Below are positions 1 through 7,110 of a stretch of DNA of 9,162 nt, in pieces. Made by a program: the position numbers and the translations under genes. The notes beneath the pieces are model-generated. The model did not search any database, had not been told where the DNA came from, and worked only from the letters and a program-made list of their open reading frames with translations. The stretch is from assembly GCA_052031065.1 (NCBI GenBank), contig JBPEXY010000191.1:1-9162 (forward strand), in the 5' to 3' direction. Position 1 is the first letter of the stretch; each line of letters opens with the position of its first letter. The DNA comes from JBPEXY01 sp052031065 (lineage in GTDB: Bacteria > Pseudomonadota > Gammaproteobacteria > Immundisolibacterales > Immundisolibacteraceae).

Positions 1-1161
1 GCACGCGCCGCAGTTACCGGCGCGGCATCCGCTCTCCAGTTGCGCACCAACCGCTTCAGCACATTCCAGAATGGATCCGGATGGAGCTGACCATCCAACT
101 TTTTTATTCGACCGTTTTAACTGGATATTAACCCTGGTGTCTGTATTTTCTGCTTCCCCTTCCTGGTTATGCCCTGCGTCACGGGCGCTCTTAACCGTGG
201 CGGGTCCGAAAGCTTCAAAATGTATCTTCTCCCTCGGGACTCCCCATTCGCCGAGGTCTTGGGTAATGGAATCCATTAGCGGAGCGGGGCCGCAGATGTA
301 ATAGTCATAGTTATTGGATGGCAACAGTTCTCTGAACAGGTCAACAGTGATTCTGCCATGATGGTGGTAATCTTCCCCCTGCTTGTCCTGGTCTCGCGGC
401 CGGGAGAAACAGAGGTTGATTCTTATGTTTGGGTGTTCCCGGGCGATCTCAGCGAAATGTTCTTTCATAATGATTTCGGAACCATCCCGAGCCCCGTAAA
501 AAAACCAGATCTCACGATTTGAGTCTTCTACTATCAGCGTATTCAACATGCTCAGCACCGGCGTTATGCCGATGCCACCGCCAATCAGGACAACGGGATT
601 GTTGTGGTCCATATCCAGATAAAAGTGCCCGGATGGAGCCTTTACGTCGATGATGTCGTCTGGATTGAAAAGTTGGTGGAAGTAGCTGGAGGACTTGCCC
701 GGCGGCAAGTCAGGGCGGTCGGTTGGTGGACGTTCGTGTTTTATTGTCACCCGATAATAATCTGGGTGGGTAGGGCTGTCAGAGAGCGAGTAGCAACGGA
801 TCAGCGGCTTCTGTTCATCCTGTAGGTTTATTTTGAAGGTCAGGTATTGGCCAGGGTGAAACGCAGGCAGGGGTTTTCCATCGTGGGGAGCCAGGTAGAA
901 AGAACAGATTCCGTCTGCTTCGAGCACCTTGCCGCGGAGTTCAAATTTACGAAATCCTTCCCAGGCGTCCTGGGTTCGGTTGATCGTCGTGCGGGTGATT
1001 TGCTGCTGGCGCTTAAGCTGTTCGTCGAGGAGCTCTAGTTCAAGTCCATAATAATGGGTTGCCAGGCGGTTTTCCTGAAGATTACGCCAAACCAGTAGCG
1101 CGCCATAGACTGTGATGGCCAGAATTCCTGACGCAGACAGGATATCAAACACGATAGCCAC
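1..1161 (-). CDS. Membrane-anchored FAD/NAD(P)H oxidoreductase with C-terminal [2Fe-2S] ferredoxin domain (3' end cut by left edge)
   Basis: I translated this frame by hand; it stays open to the left edge and encodes residues 1-387. It starts at GTG 1161-1159, with an AGG nine bases upstream; an in-frame TAA at 1188-1186 bounds it and there is no early ATG. Domains in order: one N-terminal transmembrane helix (about residues 6-25); a charged, probably coiled-coil linker (about 38-62); an FAD-binding barrel with the flavin motif RCYSLSDSP (122-130); an NAD(P)-binding lobe with GGGIGITP (194-201) and CGPAPLM (290-296); and the start of a plant-type [2Fe-2S] domain with CRAGNCGAC (C379, C384, C387). 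The fourth cluster Cys would lie beyond the window. This order matches ferredoxin-NADP reductase-type proteins such as Hcr. It probably moves electrons between NAD(P)H and a one-electron carrier at the cytoplasmic face. It is the last visible gene of the operon, 10 bp after the barrel gene. The physiological partner is not deducible. Confidence 0.92.
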   Translation of the reverse strand, partial: MAIVFDILSASGILAITVYGALLVWRNLQENRLATHYYGLELELLDEQLKRQQQITRTTINRTQDAWEGFRKFELRGKVLEADGICSFYLAPHDGKPLPAFHPGQYLTFKINLQDEQKPLIRCYSLSDSPTHPDYYRVTIKHERPPTDRPDLPPGKSSSYFHQLFNPDDIIDVKAPSGHFYLDMDHNNPVVLIGGGIGITPVLSMLNTLIVEDSNREIWFFYGARDGSEIIMKEHFAEIAREHPNIRINLCFSRPRDQDKQGEDYHHHGRITVDLFRELLPSNNYDYYICGPAPLMDSITQDLGEWGVPREKIHFEAFGPATVKSARDAGHNQEGEAENTDTRVNIQLKRSNKKVGWSAPSGSILECAEAVGAQLESGCRAGNCGAC

Positions 1162-1170
1162 TGGTCTGAT

Positions 1171-1173
1171 CCT
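1171..1173 (-). promoter_or_regulatory. Ribosome binding site for the reductase gene
   Basis: AGG on the minus strand lies nine bases before GTG 1161 and overlaps the TAG stop of the barrel gene. It favours this GTG over the next in-frame GTG at 1152, which would be 18 bases away. The match is short, so it only helps decide the start. Confidence 0.5.
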
Positions 1174-2662
1174 AGAATTTGCGTCTTAGCTCAACGCGAA
1201 TGCCAAACAGGTCTTCGGCATTGTCGCGATCAGCAAAGATGCTATCGGCGCGCAGGATCCAGGCTTTGCTGAGTGGGCGTTGGTAGCGCAAGCCAAGGCC
1301 CCATTGATCACCAGCGGCGGAGCGACTGGCTGCACTTTTTCGGGTCTGTAGCCCGGCTACTTCGATAACCAGCTGTCGATCGAGATTGAACAGATACTGA
1401 ATTCCGAGAGCCCCACCCCAGGTGTTGTTGGCAGTGTCATCCAGCTTTGGAAATCCGGTTAGCGCGTCGGTTTCAAAATTGATACCGGTGTTTTTGAGAA
1501 TTCCTCCGGCTCCGGCGTCCCGAGCCAGTGATTGTGGCGTATCAAACCCGGCAAACAGGTTGAGGTAGGGGACCAGGGTGCTTGGTTTGGAGGTGATCAG
1601 TGAGTTTTCGATCAGTAGCACAAACCCGTCAGCGGTCTGGCGCGCGTTGCCGCTACGGTCCTGTCCAAAGTTGCCAATGACACGAACCGAATTGGAAAGC
1701 CAGCCACCATAACGTTTGGTGAACGCGGCAGTAATGTTGTGGTAGCTGAGATCGTCGAAACTGTCTTTGCCATCGACATAGGCGTAGCCCAGTTCCCAAT
1801 AACCTCGCATCGCATCGATGAACGTTGTAACCCCGTAGAGATCAACGTTGTGATCGGCAAGGTCGCCATTGGCGTCCCTGAAAGCGGCTGAGGTGACTTT
1901 ATCAAAGGCAGCAAAGAATGTGATGTCAGCATTTGAGATATCCAGTTTGGGGCTGTTCAACGCCGGCAGGGTAAACGCAAAACCGGTAAAGGCGTCTTCA
2001 ACCCAGACACCGTTTTGAAACAGCAGGGGCATCAGGCCGATTGCAAATGGCAGGTCGAGTTTGTTGTATTCTCCAGTAATGCCGGCGGTTATCGCACCAA
2101 GATCTCCCTCAAAAAAGAGTGCTTCGACATTGCCATCAAGCTCCCACTTGCAGTCTTCGTCATCTGCGCCAGCGAATTCACAACGACTGAACTTGCCACT
2201 TTTATCCAGCGGTCTGATAAAGGCGTGAATTCTCTCCGTACTGGTGATCTGATAATCAATATCCAGATTCAGCCGGGTCGCTATGGAGGCGACTTCTGAG
2301 GTGCCGTTATCGTTGTACGCCACTGCGGTGCGCCAGTCACCATAGACTGCCAGTTGGTTTTTGGTAGGATTTTTGGTGCCCCAGCCATGGCCTGGAGCTT
2401 TTAAAGGACCATTTTTATAGATGGCCTGCCCCCATTCGAGCATCGGACGCGGAACGGTAACCGCTTTTTTACCACCGTAGATTTCCCACTGCTTGTCGAC
2501 ATCATAGGGTTTGTCTTCGTAGCTGGGGTCGGCCTTAAACACAGACGACTCATGGCCCACCGGGCGGGCCCGCTGGTCGTGGTGGATGTCGCCGGCGGCA
2601 AAGGTTTGCGGACTTGCGGCAAGGAGTCCCGACAGCAGCAAAAGGTGGTTGAGTTTTGCCAT
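1172..2662 (-). CDS. Outer-membrane beta-barrel protein (porin-like, alginate-export-like)
   Basis: This 496-residue protein begins with a Sec signal peptide (Lys3, a Leu-rich core, likely cleavage after Ala22). A mature N-terminal segment of about 80 residues is rich in charged, Pro and Gly residues. From about residue 105 to the end it shows the alternating polar/hydrophobic pattern of membrane beta-strands with acidic, Gly/Asn-rich loops. It ends in Arg-Lys-Phe, the terminal aromatic recognised by the BAM assembly machinery. No CXXCH or CXXC motif is present. Its only two Cys, C161 and C171, flank a short acidic loop and may form a disulfide. Length and texture resemble alginate-export/OprB-like porins, not the larger MtrB/PioB conduits. 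It lies 3 bp after the pentaheme gene, so I infer that it serves the cytochromes, either as an outer-membrane dock or channel or as a porin for their substrate. Barrel fold is well supported; function is inferred. Confidence 0.85.
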   Translation of the reverse strand: MAKLNHLLLLSGLLAASPQTFAAGDIHHDQRARPVGHESSVFKADPSYEDKPYDVDKQWEIYGGKKAVTVPRPMLEWGQAIYKNGPLKAPGHGWGTKNPTKNQLAVYGDWRTAVAYNDNGTSEVASIATRLNLDIDYQITSTERIHAFIRPLDKSGKFSRCEFAGADDEDCKWELDGNVEALFFEGDLGAITAGITGEYNKLDLPFAIGLMPLLFQNGVWVEDAFTGFAFTLPALNSPKLDISNADITFFAAFDKVTSAAFRDANGDLADHNVDLYGVTTFIDAMRGYWELGYAYVDGKDSFDDLSYHNITAAFTKRYGGWLSNSVRVIGNFGQDRSGNARQTADGFVLLIENSLITSKPSTLVPYLNLFAGFDTPQSLARDAGAGGILKNTGINFETDALTGFPKLDDTANNTWGGALGIQYLFNLDRQLVIEVAGLQTRKSAASRSAAGDQWGLGLRYQRPLSKAWILRADSIFADRDNAEDLFGIRVELRRKF

Positions 2663-2665
2663 TGG

Positions 2666-4399
2666 TTAGTGCTCCTTGACGTCGAATTCAACAGTGTAGG
2701 CGTGCATGTCCAGCATCCATTCGTTCATCGCCTGTTCCATCTCACTGGTGGCGCCGACAAAGCGCATGAAATAAATCGGTTCGGCACGACTGCGACCGCG
2801 TACCGCCAGTTTATAGGTGCCGGGCTTCTGGAGCAGCTCGGCTGGTACCACATAGTTGGCGTCACGCTTGCCGAGCGGTGGAATGCTGCGTCCCTCCATG
2901 CGCACAAAGGGCGGATGATTCATCACCGTCACCGGTTGCTGTGCTGGCCTCAAAAAAGGAATCTGATCAACATCAAAATTGACTGGCAGATACATCTCCC
3001 GATCAGTGCCCTTGACGTTGGTGGTCAGGAACTTGGTTTGCAGATTGAACAACTGATCGTCATGGGCGATCTTGCCGGCGCGTACATCAAGAGAGTGCAG
3101 ATCCGCCATGTCGCCAACGCTGTCAACATATCCGGATTCCCAGATTGTCTTGCCGTCGGGGTCAACCAGGGCAACGTTCAGCCAAATTTCCGGTTGGGCA
3201 CCAAGCGAACCTGATGGCAAGTTATGGCCGGAGTTAAGGTTGTGGTACTCATATTTGAACTTCAGTTTTTTGCCGACTACCGGTTCGCTGACGAAAAACG
3301 GACCATCAATGCGTGAACCATTTTCCATCAGTTCCTGGCGTGCTTCACGTTTGGCTTCAAGCTTTTCCAGGTTCTCCTCGATGATCTCCCGGGCATCTTC
3401 GCGGTCGCTTCTGTCTTCCCACACTTCCGGGAATTCAGGCTCTTCGTCCAGCTCCTCAAGTTCATCTTCGAAATCTTCTGTTCCCCAGCCCGCGCGGTAA
3501 TCAAACGCCAGCCATTCTTCGATGGTCCAGTCCTCGGCATCAGGGTGGTGGGGGAAAATACCTGGATGAGCAATGGGATATCCAGGGCCAAAGAAGGAGT
3601 GGTTGGCATGTGTCCCTTTGGGATCGGTTTTCTTTCTGCCGATCATCGCTTTTGAGCCTTTTTGCTCCGGTCCCGGAACGCCAGGTGTTGCACTCATGTG
3701 GCACTGCTGACACTGGATGTCATTTTCATGAGCAGGGGAATCGCGGTATTGATCCCACACCACTTCGAGCTTTATACCCAGGTTGACCATCACCTGGTGA
3801 CACGAAACACAGAATTCGGATTGATCTATGGTCTCGAATTGAATGGCCTGGTTGTGAATTTTTGCTCCCCGTTCACCCGGCTCGGTGGCGATGCGGTATT
3901 TGCCTTTCTCTTCAAGAATTTTTTCCAGGCCTGAACCGTCCGAAGAGGTATAGACCGGCGAAAAGATATTGCCCGGTTCTATCCGTCGCTCCCCGTTTAC
4001 CTTGTAAAAATTTTCTTTTACCCGGTGGCAGGTTATACAGGTCACTCCTTCACGGCTGACCTGACTGCGTTCCCATAGCGGTAATTCCCGGTTCTCACCG
4101 AGGGTTGTGCCGACACTCATATGGCAACGTACGCAGAAATGGTCAATAGTCGGGGCCAGGTTGTTAATCGCCTGTTCGAATTTATGGAACATCGGCGAAA
4201 TGCCTGCGTAGGCGTGGTTAGAACTGCTCCATTCATCGTAGATCTGTTGATGACAGCCTGCACATTGGCTTGCGGACGGAAAATCGGACTCGCTGTATAC
4301 CTGTAGATGAGGGTCATCTTTAGCCGCCTCTTCTGCGATCAGGCCGGGCGACAACTGGAACACCAATAGCAGTGCAAGTAACGATCTCAACCGTGTCAT
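2666..4399 (-). CDS. Periplasmic pentaheme cytochrome c (cytochrome c554-like multiheme family)
   Basis: This 577-residue exported protein has a signal peptide (Arg3, Arg5, Leu-rich core, likely cleavage after Ala22) and no lipobox. Five CXXCH heme sites lie in the N-terminal 235 residues: CAGCH 46-50, CVRCH 89-93, CITCH 121-125, CVSCH 197-201 and CQQCH 230-234. The first motif followed by Tyr, Trp and 'SNHAYA' resembles the cytochrome c554-like family. A heme-free, strongly acidic stretch follows (about 307-351, Glu/Asp-rich then a Lys/Arg/Glu helix). The C-terminal half (about 365-577) looks like a beta-sandwich, with GHNLPSG at 391-397, a motif I know from related multiheme cytochromes whose His could act as a ligand. 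The start overlaps the decaheme stop by 4 bp (ATGA), so the two are probably translationally coupled. I infer an electron carrier or terminal reductase/oxidase in the periplasm or at the outer membrane; the substrate is unknown. Confidence 0.93.
   Translation of the reverse strand: MTRLRSLLALLLVFQLSPGLIAEEAAKDDPHLQVYSESDFPSASQCAGCHQQIYDEWSSSNHAYAGISPMFHKFEQAINNLAPTIDHFCVRCHMSVGTTLGENRELPLWERSQVSREGVTCITCHRVKENFYKVNGERRIEPGNIFSPVYTSSDGSGLEKILEEKGKYRIATEPGERGAKIHNQAIQFETIDQSEFCVSCHQVMVNLGIKLEVVWDQYRDSPAHENDIQCQQCHMSATPGVPGPEQKGSKAMIGRKKTDPKGTHANHSFFGPGYPIAHPGIFPHHPDAEDWTIEEWLAFDYRAGWGTEDFEDELEELDEEPEFPEVWEDRSDREDAREIIEENLEKLEAKREARQELMENGSRIDGPFFVSEPVVGKKLKFKYEYHNLNSGHNLPSGSLGAQPEIWLNVALVDPDGKTIWESGYVDSVGDMADLHSLDVRAGKIAHDDQLFNLQTKFLTTNVKGTDREMYLPVNFDVDQIPFLRPAQQPVTVMNHPPFVRMEGRSIPPLGKRDANYVVPAELLQKPGTYKLAVRGRSRAEPIYFMRFVGATSEMEQAMNEWMLDMHAYTVEFDVKEH
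2672..2677 (-). promoter_or_regulatory. Strong Shine-Dalgarno for the barrel gene
   Basis: AAGGAG on the minus strand sits nine bases before ATG 2662, inside the last codons of the pentaheme gene. It fixes the barrel start and is the best ribosome binding site in the window, so the barrel is probably well translated. Confidence 0.8.
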
Positions 4400-6276
4400 G
4401 GTGACTCCTCGGGATTGGGTGTATTTGGCAGGCCGACGGTATTCGAGCTTACAAGCTCGTTATTTTCGGTGATCAGGTCGTTAGGTTCAAACGCTAAAGC
4501 ACCTGTAGCCCCAGCGGAAAAGGTCGCGTTTTGGTGGTAGTTGTGGCAGGTGGTGCAGCTATCACTAATGGAGCGCGGGTTGTGGCAGCTGCTACAGCTT
4601 TCTACGCCAATCGGGTGAAAATTTGACTGATAACCAACGGCGTCTCCCGGATGAGCCGTTTCCAGACCTTCGAAATATCCCTGGTAATCTGCATCGGGAT
4701 TAAGCCGGTGACAGCTATTGCAGCTTTCCTGCAGACCGAGAAGGTTAATGTGTGGGCCATGGGAGTAGCGGGTAAGGGGTCTTTTTCGGGCACCCGCATA
4801 GTTCCACGAGAGACCGGTGCTCTGGTCGGTTGCACCGAGCGCGTGGCATTTTCCACAGGTGGTGCCTTCATCATCGCTTGCCATCGCGTTGATGATTTCC
4901 ATGGCTGAGCTAATCTCTGCGTCGTTGGTGCCAGCCTGTAGTCGAAGTACTGATAGTTCAATGAGTTTCCGTGCAAACGGGTCTGCATGGCCTGACAAGC
5001 GATAATAGAGTGCCTCGTCATCTGCACTCAGGCCATTCGGGTCATTCACTTCGATCGACTCCTCCTCTATCCAGGCGGCGGCTATTTCATCAAGGGGAAA
5101 GTCCTCGAACTGTTCGACGATTTGGTTGGCTGTAGGAGAGTTCAACGACCCGGAGGAGGTGATCACCTCGTCAAGGTAGTCGCTACCGTCGTCGGCGAGT
5201 CCTTCCAGTAAAGCCTCATGGGTATCATCAAAGTCATCGTCGTCTAGTGCGGTTGCTGTGATCAGGGCGGTAAAGGCAGTGGATTCGTCAATGTAGGCCA
5301 GCGTTACCTGACTACCAGCGATCTGCTGTTCATGGCAGTTGGCACATAGCTTGTCATAGCCACCGGGTGACACCCGACGGGATGCTTCCTCGACCTGGTG
5401 GCAACTGGTGCACTGTGTTGCCTGAGACAGGACCGATGGGTCAGAGCCGCGGAATATCTGCGGAAAATGACGCTTGAAATGGCGTGAGTGGTCAAATTGA
5501 ATGGTACCAGGCTCACTGCTGGGAAAGCGCTCCGGGAACGGTGGATGTTCCGTTACAAATTCACTGAATGGCTGCTGGTGGCAGGCGGTACCGCACTGCT
5601 GGTTGGATAGTGTTCTGGTTAGCTGATCATCACCATGGTGTTCCTGGTGACAGGCCACGCATTCAATAGCATGCAGGTCTGTCCGCTCAGGGAAAATGGC
5701 GTTGTGGGCCATCCGCGAGCGACCGCTGAACTGATGACATGATTCGCAGGATTGGGTCAGTGTGGCCGGTTGTAACAGTGCTTTGATCTGACGTGGTAGG
5801 GTTTCGTGACTGTCCCCGTGACAGGATCGACAACCGTTCTCTGCAGTGAACTCTGCGTGCACATGGCTCAGGGGCCCAGGATTGATACTGGCATGGTTGC
5901 TATCGATATCCGGGTCGCCGATATTGGCGAAAGCAACCAGGAAAAGAATCGAAGCCAGTACCGCCAGCATCGCGTAACGGTCCCTTCTTTTACGTAGTAC
6001 CGGTTGTGGCACGCAAGGAGGACGAAGTTTGCAGCAGGTTCCATCGGGCAACGGCCCTTGCGCACATGGGCCTCCAGCGTGGAGAGGTCGGCGACACTGG
6101 TAGCGGTCGCCCTGCTGAACCGGGGTGCATTCACTGCGACCTCCGCAACGCCCGGTACCGTCCGGTCCCTGCCAACATGGCTTTTGCCATCTTCTTGCAC
6201 GACCACAGCGGTAAGGATGTAGTGGTCTCTGATAAGGGTTCTGTGAGTGCTCGAACCGGTCTCGTTTGTTGTTCAA
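4396..6276 (-). CDS. Membrane-anchored decaheme cytochrome c with an N-terminal Cys-rich domain (cytochrome c3-like)
   Basis: This 626-residue protein has three parts. Residues 1-100 form a Cys-rich, Arg-rich domain with nine Cys (24, 34, 44, 50, 61, 71, 81, 82, 88). Residues about 103-118 form one hydrophobic helix preceded by RKRRDR (95-100), which predicts an N-in orientation. The remainder carries the hemes on the periplasmic side. Nine CXXCH sites have their first Cys at 149, 177, 206, 289, 311, 474, 519, 561 and 574; a tenth site is CGTACH (228-233), a CX3CH variant. Spare His residues (for example HQEHH near 210-214 and FDHSRH near 261-266) could be distal ligands. An acidic heme-free insert (about 341-424) separates six hemes from four. 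The start is TTG 6276, the only usual start codon after the in-frame TAA at 6294; no clear Shine-Dalgarno is seen. I infer that it takes electrons from the diheme cytochrome b and passes them to the pentaheme protein. Confidence 0.92.
   Translation of the reverse strand: MNNKRDRFEHSQNPYQRPLHPYRCGRARRWQKPCWQGPDGTGRCGGRSECTPVQQGDRYQCRRPLHAGGPCAQGPLPDGTCCKLRPPCVPQPVLRKRRDRYAMLAVLASILFLVAFANIGDPDIDSNHASINPGPLSHVHAEFTAENGCRSCHGDSHETLPRQIKALLQPATLTQSCESCHQFSGRSRMAHNAIFPERTDLHAIECVACHQEHHGDDQLTRTLSNQQCGTACHQQPFSEFVTEHPPFPERFPSSEPGTIQFDHSRHFKRHFPQIFRGSDPSVLSQATQCTSCHQVEEASRRVSPGGYDKLCANCHEQQIAGSQVTLAYIDESTAFTALITATALDDDDFDDTHEALLEGLADDGSDYLDEVITSSGSLNSPTANQIVEQFEDFPLDEIAAAWIEEESIEVNDPNGLSADDEALYYRLSGHADPFARKLIELSVLRLQAGTNDAEISSAMEIINAMASDDEGTTCGKCHALGATDQSTGLSWNYAGARKRPLTRYSHGPHINLLGLQESCNSCHRLNPDADYQGYFEGLETAHPGDAVGYQSNFHPIGVESCSSCHNPRSISDSCTTCHNYHQNATFSAGATGALAFEPNDLITENNELVSSNTVGLPNTPNPEESP
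4405..4410 (-). promoter_or_regulatory. Ribosome binding site for the pentaheme gene
   Basis: GAGGAG on the minus strand lies five bases before ATG 4399, within the 3' end of the decaheme gene. Together with the 4-bp stop/start overlap at 4396-4399 it supports coupled, efficient re-initiation. Confidence 0.7.
5578..5595 (-). other. CX3CH variant heme-attachment site (Cys228-His233)
   Basis: The codons read TGC GGT ACC GCC TGC CAC, giving CGTACH with three residues between the cysteines. It sits between ordinary CXXCH sites 3 (206-210) and 5 (289-293). CX3CH and longer variants are known in some multiheme cytochromes, so I count it as a probable tenth heme. Confidence 0.6.
6013..6069 (-). repeat. 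Second copy of the Cys-rich protein repeat in the decaheme N-terminus
   Basis: Residues 70-88 read PC-A-QGP-LPDG-T, then C81/C82 and C88. The shared core with the first copy is PC-x-QGP-DG-T, then C and a C six to seven positions later. The modules could bind a metal or an Fe-S cluster, or form disulfides if exposed to the periplasm. Confidence 0.6.
6127..6180 (-). repeat. First copy of a Cys-rich protein repeat in the decaheme N-terminus
   Basis: Residues 33-50 read PC-W-QGP-DG-T, then C44, five residues, C50. The spacing is C-x9-C-x5-C. It matches a second copy about 37 residues downstream, indicating an internal duplication of a small Cys module. The similarity is at protein level and short. 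Confidence 0.6.
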
Positions 6277-6291
6277 CTTAACGCTGACCGA

Positions 6292-7107
6292 TTAAATGGA
6301 ATAAAGGTGAATGAGCAGAACATGCCAGACAGAGAACACTATTAATGCTGCAGCTAGTGGAATATGAAAAAACAGCCACAGTTTCAGTAATCCCTGGTGG
6401 GTGTAGTGGAAATCAAGGTCGGCTTTGCGCTGGGCTATTTTGGCGAGGCGCTGAAGGTATTGTTTCTCGTCCTGGGCAAGGTAACGCTCAATAATCCTGT
6501 ATTTTCCCCCTAGCCAGTGTTCGTGGGCGTTGCCACCAAACAGGTGGTTGATAGTGAATCTTGGCTTAAAGAAATACCAGCTCAGGATGTCGACGTAGTG
6601 TTTAGCCAGTGTATCGCTGCCCGTCTCCTGCTGATATTCAAGGATGAGGCCTTCAACTTGTCGGCGACAGTCGATTATTTCCTCGGGAATACGTTCAAAA
6701 ATCACTTCATTACCCGCTTGAACCAGTCGACTCGGTATCCTGTTTTGTATCACCCAGCCGATAAACCCTCCCGCAGTGACCAGATAAAATAGTGCGGTGA
6801 GGATCTGCTCATAAATCCCGTCTGGCCAGACACGCCCAATGTGTAGCCAGAAAAGCGGCAGCAGCGTGGCGCCAAGTACTACGTGAGCCCGGGTCCAACC
6901 ATGCACGGTGCCCAGCGGAATCACAGAAAGTCGTTTGCGAACCGCTAACAGGCCAGGCAACAGCATGATCGCAAACAGCAGATACCCAGAACGGATTTCG
7001 GGTCGCGAAAGTTGCCTGAGATCGATGAAGTGCCAGTAGCTGGCCAGGCTAATCAAAAGCACTGAACAACTTGTGAGAACGATGGACGAGCGTGATAGGA
7101 ATCGCAC
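6292..7107 (-). CDS. Five-helix membrane protein, predicted diheme cytochrome b
   Basis: This 271-residue protein starts at GTG 7107, 3 bp after the TGA of the Fe-S gene. Hydrophobic segments lie at about 10-28, 41-57, 73-92, 101-120 and 244-268. Basic residues at 3-6, 57-59 and 123-126 fit an N-in topology, which places the large loop 121-243 in the cytoplasm and the short C-terminus outside. Helix 3 carries H75 and H89, and helix 5 carries H248 and H262; both are HX13H pairs. In this topology H75/H248 lie near the cytoplasmic side and H89/H262 near the periplasmic side, the classic arrangement for two stacked b hemes, as in the ferric reductase/cytochrome b superfamilies. No flavin or NAD motif is seen. 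The gene order predicts electron transfer from the cytosolic Fe-S protein across the membrane to the decaheme protein. I do not recognise a named family; heme content is inferred. Confidence 0.85.
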   Translation of the reverse strand: MRFLSRSSIVLTSCSVLLISLASYWHFIDLRQLSRPEIRSGYLLFAIMLLPGLLAVRKRLSVIPLGTVHGWTRAHVVLGATLLPLFWLHIGRVWPDGIYEQILTALFYLVTAGGFIGWVIQNRIPSRLVQAGNEVIFERIPEEIIDCRRQVEGLILEYQQETGSDTLAKHYVDILSWYFFKPRFTINHLFGGNAHEHWLGGKYRIIERYLAQDEKQYLQRLAKIAQRKADLDFHYTHQGLLKLWLFFHIPLAAALIVFSVWHVLLIHLYSI

Positions 7108-7110
7108 CGC

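Noticed and set aside
1172..2662. An MtrB/PioB-type outer-membrane conduit
   Set aside because: It is too short and lacks the N-terminal CXXC of that family; the porin/alginate-export-like description fits better.
71..3934. Plus-strand open frames, for example at 604-825, 2552-3214 and 3072-3500
   Set aside because: They lie opposite well-supported minus-strand genes, have no recognisable motifs, and include Ser-rich low-complexity translations that are complements of the acidic coding stretches.
5968..5970. ATG at Met103 as the main start of the decaheme gene
   Set aside because: It would discard a 100-residue segment with a regular, internally repeated Cys pattern that looks like real coding sequence; kept only as a possible alternative start.
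6292..7107. An NrfD/PsrC-type membrane subunit, the usual partner of a DmsB-like protein
   Set aside because: The protein has about five helices, not eight or more, and carries paired His typical of b-heme binding.
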